Assembly (NCBI RefSeq): GCF_000739085.1
Contig: NZ_CP009110.1
Span: forward strand, 3,162,001 to 3,226,000
Reading direction: 5' to 3'
Origin: Amycolatopsis methanolica 239
GTDB taxonomy: Bacteria > Actinomycetota > Actinomycetes > Mycobacteriales > Pseudonocardiaceae
DNA length: 64,000 nt
Shown here: positions 35,420-44,114 of the stretch, piece after piece
How the letters are laid out: every line of letters starts with the position of its first letter
How positions within the stretch are numbered: position 1 is the stretch's first letter
The notes under the pieces: generated by a model
Told to the model about the DNA's origin: nothing
The model's database searches: none
The model's input: the letters and a program-made list of their open reading frames with translations, nothing else
Position numbers and translations under genes: made by a program

Positions 35420-36325
35420 ATGAAGGCCGCACCATTCGCCTACGTCCGGCCGTCGAGTCTGTCCGACGCGATCGCCGAACTCGCGAGCACGGGCGGCGGC
35501 GGCAAGGTCATCGCGGGTGGGCAGTCGCTGGTGCCTGTTCTGGCGATGCGGCTCGCCCGCCCCGAAACCCTGGTGGACATCAACGCTGTCGCGGAGCTCG
35601 ACCGGTTCGGCACCGCGGACGGTTACCTGGAGATCGGCGCCACGGTACGCCAGCGCCGGGTCGAGCGGGACCCGGTGAGCGCCACGGTTCCCTTGCTGGG
35701 CATGGCGCTGCCGTGGGTCGGTCACCGGGAACTGCGCAGCCGCGGCACCGTGTGCGGGAGCCTCGCGCACGCCGACCCGGCCGCCGAGCTGCCTGCCGTG
35801 GCGTGCTGCCTGAACGCCGAGCTGACCGTGACCGGAACCGGCGGCGCCCGCCGGGTGCCTGCCAGGGAGTTCTTCTCCGGCGCGATGACGACCGCGCTCG
35901 GGCCCGAGGACATCCTGACCGCGGTGCGCTTCCCCGTCGCCGGGAAGGGTGAGGGTTTCGGGTTCGCCGAGATCGCGCGCAGGCACGGCGACTTCGCACT
36001 CGCCGGGGTCGTCGCCCGGGTTCGCGTGCGCGGCACGGAGACCGACGCGCAACTGACCGGATTCGGCGTGTCCGACCGGCCGGTCACCCGCTCGGCCGCC
36101 GGTGAGCTCGCCGCGGCACTGCGCGAAAGCGGGGGTGAGGTGAGCCGCCTGCCGGGCGCACTGTCCGATCCGCTCACCGCACTCGCGGAGGAGCTGGTCG
36201 ACACCGATGGCGACGCCCACGCCTCACGCGACTACCGCCGCCGCCTGTTCCGGACGCTGGCGAGCCGGGAACTGAGCAAGGCATACGAGCGCGCTCGCAG
36301 GAGCGCCGGTGAGGTGGACTCGTGA
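35420..36325 (+). CDS. Molybdenum hydroxylase FAD subunit
   Basis: 301 residues. The first FAD loop is GGGGKVIAGGQSLVPVLAMRLARP, and the second is HRELRSRGTVCGSLAHADPAAELPAVACCL; both are standard for CoxM/XdhB-type subunits. The C-terminal domain (FGFAEIARRHGDFALAGVVARV) is intact. No 4Fe-4S insertion typical of 4-hydroxybenzoyl-CoA reductase is present, so a ring reductase of that type is less likely. The stop overlaps the next gene start (GTGA). Confidence 0.9.
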   Translation: MKAAPFAYVRPSSLSDAIAELASTGGGGKVIAGGQSLVPVLAMRLARPETLVDINAVAELDRFGTADGYLEIGATVRQRRVERDPVSATVPLLGMALPWVGHRELRSRGTVCGSLAHADPAAELPAVACCLNAELTVTGTGGARRVPAREFFSGAMTTALGPEDILTAVRFPVAGKGEGFGFAEIARRHGDFALAGVVARVRVRGTETDAQLTGFGVSDRPVTRSAAGELAAALRESGGEVSRLPGALSDPLTALAEELVDTDGDAHASRDYRRRLFRTLASRELSKAYERARRSAGEVDS

Positions 36326-37542
36326 CCGAAGTGTTGGCAGAAAACGGGAAACCCCGCGCGGTGAAGGCGGCGGCGGACGACCTTGTCGAAGTCAGGATGA
36401 CGGTGAACGGCACCCCCGCCGTGCTCAGCCTGCCCGCGCGCGTCACGCTCGCCGACGCGCTGCGCGACCACCTCGGGCTCACCGGCACGCACGTGGGTTG
36501 CGAACACGGGGTGTGCGGGATGTGCACGGTGCTCGTGGACGGGGAGGCGGCCCGGGCCTGCCTGCTGTTCGCGGTCCAGCTCGACGGGGCCGACATCGTC
36601 ACCGTGGAGGGCCTCGGCAGGCCGGACGACCTGCACCCGCTGCAGGAGGCCTTCGGCCGCAACCACGCGCTGCAGTGCGGTTTCTGCACACCGGGCTTCC
36701 TGATGAGTTCCTACGACCTGCTCAGCAACCAGCCGGAGGTGACCGAGGAGGAACTGCCGGCGGAGCTGTCCGGTGTCATCTGCCGCTGCACCGGGTACCG
36801 CAACATCCTCACGGCGGTCAGGGAAACCAAGTCGGCACACCCCGGCGGAATCCCCGCCCCGGGCAACTGCGCGCACCGCGCGCTCGTGGGCCGGGCCACC
36901 GGCCAGGCGGGGGTTAGCACCGACGGCCGTGAGGTCACCGAGGAAACCGGGGACACGCGCCGGATCGACATCGTGCTTCCGGACGGCGATCCGACGATCG
37001 CGGTCGACGTCGGGACCGAGATCGGCGTGCCAGTGGACGCGGTGTGGCGCGTGTTCGACGACGTGTCCCTGCTCGCCCGCTGCCTGCCCGGTGCGGAGCT
37101 CACCGAGGACCTCGGCGAGGACCAGTACGCCGGCCGCGCGCGCGTGTCAGTGGGCCCGATCAAGCTCGCGTTCAAGGGCGTCGCGCACGTCGTCGAGCAC
37201 GACCGCGCCGGTCAGCGCCTGCGCGTGCTCGCGCAGGGGCAGGACACCGGTGGCGCGCAGACCCAGGCCGACATCGTGCTGCGCACCGAGGCCACCGCCA
37301 CCGGCACCGTAATGCGGGCCGAGGCCAAGGTGTACCTCACCGGGCGCATCGCGCAGTTCGGCCGTGCGCTGGCCGGTGACGTGAGCCGGCGCATGTTCGA
37401 GCAGTTCGCGGACGCCCTGCGCGAAACCGCGACCTCCGGGCAGGCTCCCACCGGGCCGGTCGCAGCGCCGAGCGCGCTGAAGCTCCTGTTCGCCCCGCTG
37501 TTCGACCGGATCCGGACAGCCCTGCGCCGCAAGTCCCGCTGA
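36322..37542 (+). CDS. 2Fe-2S subunit fused to CoxG-like SRPBCC domain
   Basis: 406 residues. The N-terminal 160 residues form the small subunit, with cluster 1 GCEHGVCGMCTVLVDGEAARAC and cluster 2 QCGFCTPGF and ICRCTGYRNI. After a linker (about 185-205) a carbon monoxide dehydrogenase subunit G-like START domain follows (GTEIGVPVDAVWRVFDDVSLLARCLPGAELTED to DVSRRMFEQFADAL). CoxG is normally a separate protein that helps maturation or membrane docking of CoxSML; here it is tethered to the electron-transfer subunit. GTG 36322 overlaps the FAD subunit stop. Confidence 0.9.
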   Translation: MTEVLAENGKPRAVKAAADDLVEVRMTVNGTPAVLSLPARVTLADALRDHLGLTGTHVGCEHGVCGMCTVLVDGEAARACLLFAVQLDGADIVTVEGLGRPDDLHPLQEAFGRNHALQCGFCTPGFLMSSYDLLSNQPEVTEEELPAELSGVICRCTGYRNILTAVRETKSAHPGGIPAPGNCAHRALVGRATGQAGVSTDGREVTEETGDTRRIDIVLPDGDPTIAVDVGTEIGVPVDAVWRVFDDVSLLARCLPGAELTEDLGEDQYAGRARVSVGPIKLAFKGVAHVVEHDRAGQRLRVLAQGQDTGGAQTQADIVLRTEATATGTVMRAEAKVYLTGRIAQFGRALAGDVSRRMFEQFADALRETATSGQAPTGPVAAPSALKLLFAPLFDRIRTALRRKSR

Positions 37543-37578
37543 TCCGGTTCCCGGTCCCTGTCCCGTGAGGGGAAAACT

Positions 37579-38913
37579 GTGACACCCGATATCGCACCAC
37601 GGTCAAAGTCGCCTCGTGCCGCGGTATTCGCTTCCGTCGCCGGCTGGTCCTTCGACCTGTTCGACCTGTTCCTGCTGCTCTACGTGGCCGGACCGATCAG
37701 CAAGAACATCTTCCCGAGCACCAGCCCCACCCTGGGGATCGCCGCGGTGTTCGGTTCGTTCGCGGTCACCGTCGTGATGCGCCCGGCGGGCGCGGCGATC
37801 TTCGGCGAGCTGGCCGACCGCAAGGGGCGCAAGGCGACCATGGTCCTCGTGATGGGCGGCGTCGGCCTCACCACGGCCGCGATGGGCCTGGTGCCGCCCC
37901 ACGCCACGGTCGGGGTGCTCGCCCCGATCCTGTTCCTGGCACTGCGGATCGCGCAGGGACTGTTCGTCGGCGGGGTCACCGCGACCACGCACACGCTCGG
38001 CACGGAGAGCATCGGTCCCCGCTGGCGTGGGCTGATGAGCGGGCTGATCGGGGCCGGGGGAGCGGGCCTCGGCGCCGCGCTGGCCAGCCTGGCCTACATC
38101 GTGGTCACGGCGCTCTTCTCCGGCCCGGCGTTCGACCAGTGGGGCTGGCGGGTGTTGTTCTTCTGCGGGCTGCTCAGCGCGCTGCTGAGCCTGTTCGTGC
38201 TGCGCAAGGTCGACGAATCCCCGCAGTTCCAGGGCGAGCGGCAGGCGCCGGTGCCGTTCCGGGAGCTGCTCCGGGGCCGCGGCAAGAAGATCCTCGCGCT
38301 GAACATCGCGGTGGCCGCCGGCGGTGGCGCGCAGTACTACCTGACCTCCGGGTACCTGCCCACGCTGCTCAGCGAAGTGGTCGGGGTCCCGGCCGCCCAG
38401 CGCGGAATCGTCCTGCTGGTCAGCAGCGTCGTGGTGGTCGGGGCGGCGATCGGCGCGGGCGAGCTGAGCGAACGTCTCGGCCGCCGCCGGACCATGCTCG
38501 GGTTCGGTCTGTGCAACCTCGTCGCGCTGCCGGTGCTCACCTGGGGCATCGCCGCCGCGGGAGGCGGTCGCGGCGCGGTCGTCGCGCTGCTGTGCGTGGT
38601 CATGGTGATGCTGTCCAACGCCGCGTACTCGCCGCTGATGATCTTCCTCAACGAGCGGTACCCGACCGGACTGCGGGCCAGGGGCACGGCGGTGAGCTGG
38701 AACCTGGGCTTCATGCTCGGCGGGCTGATGCCGACCCTGGTGAGCCTCTTCAGCCCGGAGCTGGCTGACGTCCCCTCGCGGCTCGCGATGTTCCTGGTGG
38801 GCGCGACCGTGGTGTTCGTCCTCGCAGTCCTCGCGAGCCCGGAAACCCGGGGCGCGCTCGACCGCGAGCGCGAAGCGCGGCCAACCGCCGCCGACGACGT
38901 GACGCCCGCCTGA
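37579..38913 (+). CDS. MFS transporter, aromatic/organic-acid type
   Basis: 444 residues with 12 membrane helices. The loop 2-3 signature ELADRKGRKATMV and the loop 8-9 copy ELSERLGRRRTML are present, and SVAGWSFDLFDLFLLLYV at helix 1 resembles the D-x-x-D motif of the aromatic acid:H+ and MHS-type symporters. The last gene of the PadR-flanked operon, it probably imports the acid that the ligase activates. GTG 37579 follows GAGGGG. The C-terminus is a short charged tail. Confidence 0.88.
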   Translation: MTPDIAPRSKSPRAAVFASVAGWSFDLFDLFLLLYVAGPISKNIFPSTSPTLGIAAVFGSFAVTVVMRPAGAAIFGELADRKGRKATMVLVMGGVGLTTAAMGLVPPHATVGVLAPILFLALRIAQGLFVGGVTATTHTLGTESIGPRWRGLMSGLIGAGGAGLGAALASLAYIVVTALFSGPAFDQWGWRVLFFCGLLSALLSLFVLRKVDESPQFQGERQAPVPFRELLRGRGKKILALNIAVAAGGGAQYYLTSGYLPTLLSEVVGVPAAQRGIVLLVSSVVVVGAAIGAGELSERLGRRRTMLGFGLCNLVALPVLTWGIAAAGGGRGAVVALLCVVMVMLSNAAYSPLMIFLNERYPTGLRARGTAVSWNLGFMLGGLMPTLVSLFSPELADVPSRLAMFLVGATVVFVLAVLASPETRGALDREREARPTAADDVTPA

Positions 38914-39486
38914 GGGCCGGCCGCCGAGGCTCGTTGGGCGGCCGTCGAGCCACCAGGGAAAGAACTCGTTGTTTGGACATGGGGGAGTCGACTCCGGTGA
39001 TCCCGACCGGATGTGCGGGATCACCGCCCGGGAGGCCTTGAACACTCCGGCCAGGTTAACGGCCGCGGCCGGAACCGGCGGTGCCGGCGCCGCCCGCCGG
39101 GTACCCCGATGGGGGAACGGGAACTGTCCTCATGGCATCGCGTCGATGCCGGTGCGATCCACAGGAGCCTCCCGGTGCGGCAACCGCCGCACCGGGAGGA
39201 GGAATCCGGTGCTTCAGGCCGCCGCCCAAGGCGGTTCGGGTAGGGCCCGGCCTCCCCGGGCACGGATATCAGCAACCCGCGCTAGGGCGGGTGGGAGCCG
39301 CCGTGCCCGCTGCCCTGAACGAGCGGTCGAACACCGAACCCGAGCCCAGGCACTGCACGTATTCGGCCTGGTGCCCGGTGAGGGCGAGCGCCGGCTGATC
39401 GCGTGGGCCGCGTTGTTCTGCCCGACAAAGGAGAACTCGCGGGTGTACACAGTGGTCTCCATCATCATGTACGTCGGCGCGGAGTG
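38914..39486. other. 570-base non-coding stretch
   Basis: No gene is supported. A 9-base inverted repeat, GTGATCCCG (38997-39005) and CGGGATCAC (39016-39024), lies about 85 bases past the MFS stop; it could be a weak terminator or an operator but has no T-run. Confidence 0.5.
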
Positions 39487-40160
39487 TCGTCGCCCGTAGC
39501 GCTGCCGGCCGCGCTCGCCGAGCAGTCCCGCGCCCCGCTGGAGGAGAACGGGCTCACGCGGGAGGACCTGACTGTTTCGGTCGGCCTGCCAGGGCCGGCC
39601 GGCTCGCACCTGGGCATGGCCGTGCGGCCACCGCTGATGCCCGGCTGGGACGGTTTCGGCGTGTGCCGGTTCCTGGCCGAACGGCGGGGATGCGACGTGA
39701 TCGCCGACAACGACGTGAACCTGAAGGCGCTGGGGGAGGCCGGCACACCTGCCGCTGCTCGTCCACATCGGACCCGGTGTCGGCGACGGGCTCGTCGGCG
39801 AGAACAGCAGGCTCCTGCACGGCGCGGACGGTGCCGCTGCGGAAACCATGGCTGCCTCGACGCCATCGCCTCGACCGGGCCCATCACGCCCCGGCTCGGG
39901 CTGAGCGAGAACGACTTCGCGGCGAGGCGAACACCGTCAGCGTGGTCCGCGAGGTGGCCACCGTCGTCGGCCGGGTGATCGCCGACCTGGTGAACTTCCG
40001 CAACCCGGTGCGGATCGTCCTCAGCGGACCGGTCGTCCAGTGCACCTGCTGTGGCTCGGACTGTGACCTGCCCGGTCGCCGGCGCCCAGGATGGGAGCGC
40101 TACCGCGAGGCGGTCAGCGGTGCGGCGGTGAGCGCACCGTCCACTCGCCGGGGGATGTGA
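39487..40160 (+). pseudogene. ROK-family sugar kinase/regulator, broken
   Basis: Fragments in successive frames spell a ROK protein: LPAALAEQSRAPLEENGLTREDLTVSVGLPGPAG, then DVIADNDVNLKALGEAG (the family Asp/Asn site), then LLVHIGPGVGDGLVGENSRLLHGADGAA in a shifted frame. CRCGNHGCLDAIAS (the zinc-site cysteines) is next, and EVATVVGRVIADLVNFRNPVRIVLSG follows in a third frame. The N-terminal part is not visible. At least two frameshifts, near 39745 and 39925, kill it. The end overlaps the convergent aldehyde dehydrogenase gene. Confidence 0.75.
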
Positions 40161-41575
40161 AGTTCATTCGCGTCGCGCAGCGGGGGTGGCAGCAGCGCGT
40201 CGGGCACCGACTGGTAGGCGACCGGGCGCAGGAACCGGCGCATCGCGGTGGCGCCGACCGAGGTGTGCACCGAAGTCGTCGCCGGGTACGGGCCGCCGTG
40301 GTGCTGCGCCCAGCCGACCGTCACACCCGTCGGCCAGCCGTTCCAGATGACCCGCCCCGCCGTTCGGGTCAAGGCGTGCAGCAGCGCCGGTGCGACCGCG
40401 TCACCGCTCCGTTCCCCGTGTACCGTAGCGGTGAGGTTGCCCTCCATCAGGTCCGCCGCGGCAGCCAGTTCCGCGTCGTCGGCGTAGATCACGACCAGCG
40501 CGAACGGTCCGAAACACTCGACGAGCAACTGCTTGGAACACCGGGCGAATTCCGCGGCGGTGGTGCTGATCAGAACGGACCGGACGACCGATTCGTCCGC
40601 GGCGTCCTGCTCGGGGACGCTCAGCGGGCGGACCGCCGGATGGGCGGCCAGTCGCGCGGCCTCCGCCCGGAACGCGGCGCCGATGTCCTCGTGCAGCAAC
40701 CTCATCGGAGCCGTGGCCGCTCCGGCGGCGATCAGATCTTCCAGTCCGTACTCGGCCGGCACGAACAACACGCCCGGTTTGGTGCAGAACTGGCCGCCGC
40801 CCAGTGACATCGACCGCAGGAAGCCGTCGACGATTTCCGTGCCGCGCGCCCGGGCCGCTTCGCGGGTGACGAACACCGGGTTGAGGCTGCCCAGTTCCCC
40901 GTAGAAGGGAATGGGGGAGGGCCGGGCCGCGGCCAGGTCTGCCAGGGCCCGTCCTCCCGCGGTGGAACCGGTGAAGGCGACGGCGGTGATCCGGGCGTCG
41001 GTCACCAGCTTGCGCCCGGTCTCCATCCCGTGGACCACGGCGAACGTGCCCTCGGGCGCACCGGCGGCACGCAAGGCGTCGATGACCACCCGTGCGTAGG
41101 CGCCGGACAGCCGGGGTTGCGCGGGATGTGCTTTCGCGATCACCGGGCACCCCGCCGCCAGCGCCGACGCGGTGTCGCCCCCGGCCAGCCCGAAGGCGAA
41201 CGGGAAGTTGCTCGCGCCGAACACCGCGACCGGACCGAGCGGGATCAGCATCCGCCGCAGATCCGGGCCTGCGCCCGCGCGGTCGATGATCGCCTCCAGC
41301 CACGAGCCTTCCTCCACGGCATCGGCGAACATCTCGAGCTGCCCGGCGGTCCGTTCGACCTCTCCGGTGAGCCGCGGCACGCCGAGCGAGCTGTCCGCGT
41401 CGGCCAGCGGCACCAGCGAGTCCGCCTGCGCGCGCAGAGCGCCGGCGATGGCGCGCAACAGGCCGGCGCGCTCGGTCAAGGGCATCGCCGCGAGCACCGG
41501 CGCGGCCGTGAGGGCCGCGGCCAGCACCTCCTCGTACTTCTGGCAGGTGGTGTCCGCGATCGCGGGGGCAGGCAT
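40100..41575 (-). CDS. Aldehyde dehydrogenase, ketoglutarate-semialdehyde type
   Basis: 491 residues. Catalytic Glu is in FYGELGSLNPVFVT and nucleophile Cys in SLGGGQFCTKPGVLFVP; the N-terminal ...PLGPVAVFGASNFPFAFGLAGGDTASALAAGCPVIAKAHPAQP and C-terminal GWPTGVTVGWAQHHGGPYPATT blocks are those of 2,5-dioxovalerate (alpha-ketoglutaric semialdehyde) dehydrogenases that use NADP. These close pentose, hexarate or hydroxyproline catabolism. Start ATG 41575 has GGAG upstream; a longer in-frame start would run through the operator palindrome at 41664. It is divergent from the CoA-racemase operon. Confidence 0.88.
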   Translation of the reverse strand: MPAPAIADTTCQKYEEVLAAALTAAPVLAAMPLTERAGLLRAIAGALRAQADSLVPLADADSSLGVPRLTGEVERTAGQLEMFADAVEEGSWLEAIIDRAGAGPDLRRMLIPLGPVAVFGASNFPFAFGLAGGDTASALAAGCPVIAKAHPAQPRLSGAYARVVIDALRAAGAPEGTFAVVHGMETGRKLVTDARITAVAFTGSTAGGRALADLAAARPSPIPFYGELGSLNPVFVTREAARARGTEIVDGFLRSMSLGGGQFCTKPGVLFVPAEYGLEDLIAAGAATAPMRLLHEDIGAAFRAEAARLAAHPAVRPLSVPEQDAADESVVRSVLISTTAAEFARCSKQLLVECFGPFALVVIYADDAELAAAADLMEGNLTATVHGERSGDAVAPALLHALTRTAGRVIWNGWPTGVTVGWAQHHGGPYPATTSVHTSVGATAMRRFLRPVAYQSVPDALLPPPLRDANELHIPRRVDGALTAAPLTASR

Positions 41576-41663
41576 CGTCGCTCCTTCTGTTCGCCGGAAT
41601 GGCCGGAAGTCCCGGCTGCACGGGAATCCGTGGCTCCTCACGATCACCGCCGGGCCGCGGAAA

Positions 41664-41689
41664 CCGGTACCTCCAGGTGGAGGTACCGG
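41664..41689. promoter_or_regulatory. 26-base palindrome, probable operator
   Basis: Perfect 12-base arms, CCGGTACCTCCA and TGGAGGTACCGG, separated by GG, lie in the divergent gap between the aldehyde dehydrogenase (start 41575) and racemase (start 41804) genes. Seventeen bases of it (CTCCAGGTGGAGGTACC) recur exactly at 50388-50404 before the MHS transporter gene, so it is probably a shared regulator site. Confidence 0.7.
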
Positions 41690-41803
41690 CGTTGCGGCGG
41701 CCCGGGCGAGCATCGATCCATCGCGGCGATCCGCGACCTCACCGAGGAGGACGGTTTTGCTTCAATCCGCAGTACTTTCCCGGTCTTCCGCCGGGGGCAC
41801 CCG

Positions 41804-42946
41804 GTGACCCGCCGGGCGGCCGGACCGCTCGCCGGAATCCGGGTGCTCGACATGACCAGGCTCGCTCCGGGCCCGTACGGCAGTATGCTGCTGGCCGATC
41901 TCGGCGCCGAAGTGATCGCGATCGGTGGCGGCCGCTCCGGCCTGCCGGTTCCGGCGCTGTCCCGGGGCAAGGAATTCATCACGCTCGACCTGAAGACCAC
42001 GCAGGGCCGCGCTGCCCTGCACCGGCTGGTCGCCGAGTCCGACGTGCTCATGGAGGGCTTCCGGCCCGGGGTGGCCGATCGGCTCGGCGCCGGGTACGCG
42101 GAGCTCAGCGCGCTCAACCCGCGCCTGGTCTACTGCAGTGTCACCGGTTACGGCCAGACCGGCCCGCTCTCGCAGCGCGCCGGACACGACATCAACTACC
42201 TCGCGATCGGCGGCGCGCTGGGCACCTTCGGCCCGCCTGGCGGTCCACCGGTGCCCCCGCTGAACCTGGTCGCCGACTTCGCCGGCGGCGGTCTGCTCGC
42301 GGCGTTCGGCATCGTGGGTGCGCTCTACGAACGGGAGCGTTCCGGCCGCGGGCAGTACCTCGACGCGGCCATGGTCGACGGGGTGCTGTCCATGATGGGC
42401 ATGAACTTCACCGACTGGGGCAGGGGAGCATTGCCGCGGCGCGGTGAGGGTGTGCTCACCGGGTCGATGCCGGCCTACCGCTGCTACGAGTGCGCCGACG
42501 GTCGTTACGTGGCGGTCGGCGCACTGGAGAAGGCGTTCTTCGCGAACCTGTGGCAGGCACTGGACCTGGGCGCCGTGCCCGACCACTTCGACCCGGCCAA
42601 CTTCGCCGGGATCGAGGCGCGGCTCGGCGATGCCTTCCGGCAGCGAACGATGGCGGAGTGGACGAAGTTCTTCGCCGGGATCGACGCGTGTGTCACACCG
42701 GTCCTCGAACCGCACGAGCTGGGTGAGTTCGAGCAGATTGCCGAGCGATACCAGGGATTCGCCCCGGAGTCGGTGCCGGCGGTGCCGGTGTACTCCCGGA
42801 CCGCGGCGGCGCCCGGCCGGATCGACACCGCCGACGCGACCGAGCGGGTGCTCGCCCGGTTCGGCCTCTCCGCCGAGGAAGCGGGCAAGGCGGCGGGGAC
42901 CCGCGACGCCAGCGCCGTCACGGGCCTGCGCTGGCCGCCGATGTGA
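41804..42946 (+). CDS. Alpha-methylacyl-CoA racemase/family III CoA-transferase
   Basis: 380 residues. GIRVLDMTRLAPGPYGSMLLADLGAEVIAI is the family N-terminus, and GHDINYLAIGGALGTFG contains the His-Asp pattern of alpha-methylacyl-CoA racemase (catalytic Asp), rather than only the Asp of CoA-transferases. C-terminal VEPHELGEF-like region (PVLEPHELGEFEQI) also fits racemase. GTG 41804 follows GGGGG. It would epimerise a 2-methyl-branched acyl-CoA so that the next gene, an acyl-CoA dehydrogenase, can oxidise it. Confidence 0.88.
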   Translation: MTRRAAGPLAGIRVLDMTRLAPGPYGSMLLADLGAEVIAIGGGRSGLPVPALSRGKEFITLDLKTTQGRAALHRLVAESDVLMEGFRPGVADRLGAGYAELSALNPRLVYCSVTGYGQTGPLSQRAGHDINYLAIGGALGTFGPPGGPPVPPLNLVADFAGGGLLAAFGIVGALYERERSGRGQYLDAAMVDGVLSMMGMNFTDWGRGALPRRGEGVLTGSMPAYRCYECADGRYVAVGALEKAFFANLWQALDLGAVPDHFDPANFAGIEARLGDAFRQRTMAEWTKFFAGIDACVTPVLEPHELGEFEQIAERYQGFAPESVPAVPVYSRTAAAPGRIDTADATERVLARFGLSAEEAGKAAGTRDASAVTGLRWPPM

Positions 42947-42983
42947 AGCGGTAGTTGGAAAAAGCATTGAGGAGCACGAAGAC

Positions 42984-44114
42984 GTGAACACCGAGTACGA
43001 GGACTTCCGGTTCAGCGTGCGCCGGCTGGCGGCGGACAAGATCGCGCCCCACGCCGCGGATGTGGACGACAAGGAGCGTTTCCCAGAGGAGGCCTGGGCC
43101 GCACTGCGCGCGGCGGACCTGCCGGGCCTGCCCTACGACGAAAAGCTCGGCGGCTCCGGCGCCGACCTGCTGTCCCAGGTGATCGCCGTCGAGGAGGTGG
43201 CGGCGGCCTGTGCCAGCTCCGCGCTGGTGATGCTGGTCAACTGGGCTGGCACGTCCACTGTGGTCAGTCATGGTTCGGACGAGCTGCGTGCCGAGGTCGT
43301 GCCGCGGGTCGCCGCCGGTGACGCGGGGGCGGCCTGGTGCATGACCGAACCGACCGTGGGCTCCGATCTGTCCGGCATCAGGACCACCGCGACCCGGGAC
43401 GGTGACGACTGGGTACTCAACGGACAGAAGCGGTTCATCAGCAACGCCCCGTGGGCCGAGTGGTACGCCGTGCTCGCCCGGACCGGCGAGCAGGACTTCG
43501 GTGTCTTCATGGTCCGCAACGACGACGCCGGGATCTCCTTCGGCCCGCACGAGAAGAAGATGGGCATGCGGGGCAGCCCGACCACCGACGTCCTCCTGGA
43601 GGACTGCCGGATCCCCGGCGGCCGTGTCGTCGCCGATCCGGTGCAGGGCTACCGCTACATCAATGGCGAGCTCAACACCAGTCGCGCCCTGATCGCCGCG
43701 CAGGCGCTCGGGATCGCCCAGGGCGCCTTCGACGCCGCCGTCGCCTACACCTGCGATCGCCGGCAGTTCGGGCAGTCACTGTCGCGGTTCCAGTTGCTCC
43801 GGGGAATGGTCGCCGACATGGCGGTGAAGATCGAGTCCGCCCGTGCGCTGCTCTACGACGCGGTCGCGCTGATCTCCGCGGGCGACCCGCGGGCGCGATC
43901 CCGGGTCTCGATGGCGAAGCTGCTCTGCAGCGACAACGCGATGTCGGTGGCCACGGACGCCCTGCAACTGCACGGCGGCTACGGATTCACCCGTGACTAC
44001 CCGGTGGAACGCATGATGCGTGACGTGAAGATCACCCAGATCTACGAGGGTACCAACCAGATCCAGCGGCTGGTCATCGCGAAGGACGTCTACGCCCGGC
44101 AGGCTCGGTCATGA
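42984..44114 (+). CDS. Acyl-CoA dehydrogenase
   Basis: 376 residues. AWCMTEPTVGSDLSGIRTTATR and the FAD-binding RRQFGQSLSRFQLLRGMVADM and QLHGGYGFTRDYPVERMMRDVKITQIYEGTNQIQRLVIAKDV blocks are complete; the catalytic Glu is in YEGTNQIQR. The substrate is unknown but likely branched or alicyclic given the racemase next door. GTG 42984 has the ribosome site GAGGAG. The stop overlaps the next CoA-transferase (ATGA). Confidence 0.94.
   Translation: MNTEYEDFRFSVRRLAADKIAPHAADVDDKERFPEEAWAALRAADLPGLPYDEKLGGSGADLLSQVIAVEEVAAACASSALVMLVNWAGTSTVVSHGSDELRAEVVPRVAAGDAGAAWCMTEPTVGSDLSGIRTTATRDGDDWVLNGQKRFISNAPWAEWYAVLARTGEQDFGVFMVRNDDAGISFGPHEKKMGMRGSPTTDVLLEDCRIPGGRVVADPVQGYRYINGELNTSRALIAAQALGIAQGAFDAAVAYTCDRRQFGQSLSRFQLLRGMVADMAVKIESARALLYDAVALISAGDPRARSRVSMAKLLCSDNAMSVATDALQLHGGYGFTRDYPVERMMRDVKITQIYEGTNQIQRLVIAKDVYARQARS

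Noticed and set aside
36322-37542. Missed stop or frameshift creating the 2Fe-2S/CoxG fusion
   Set aside because: The linker is in frame and both domains are intact without any stop; a true fusion is simpler.
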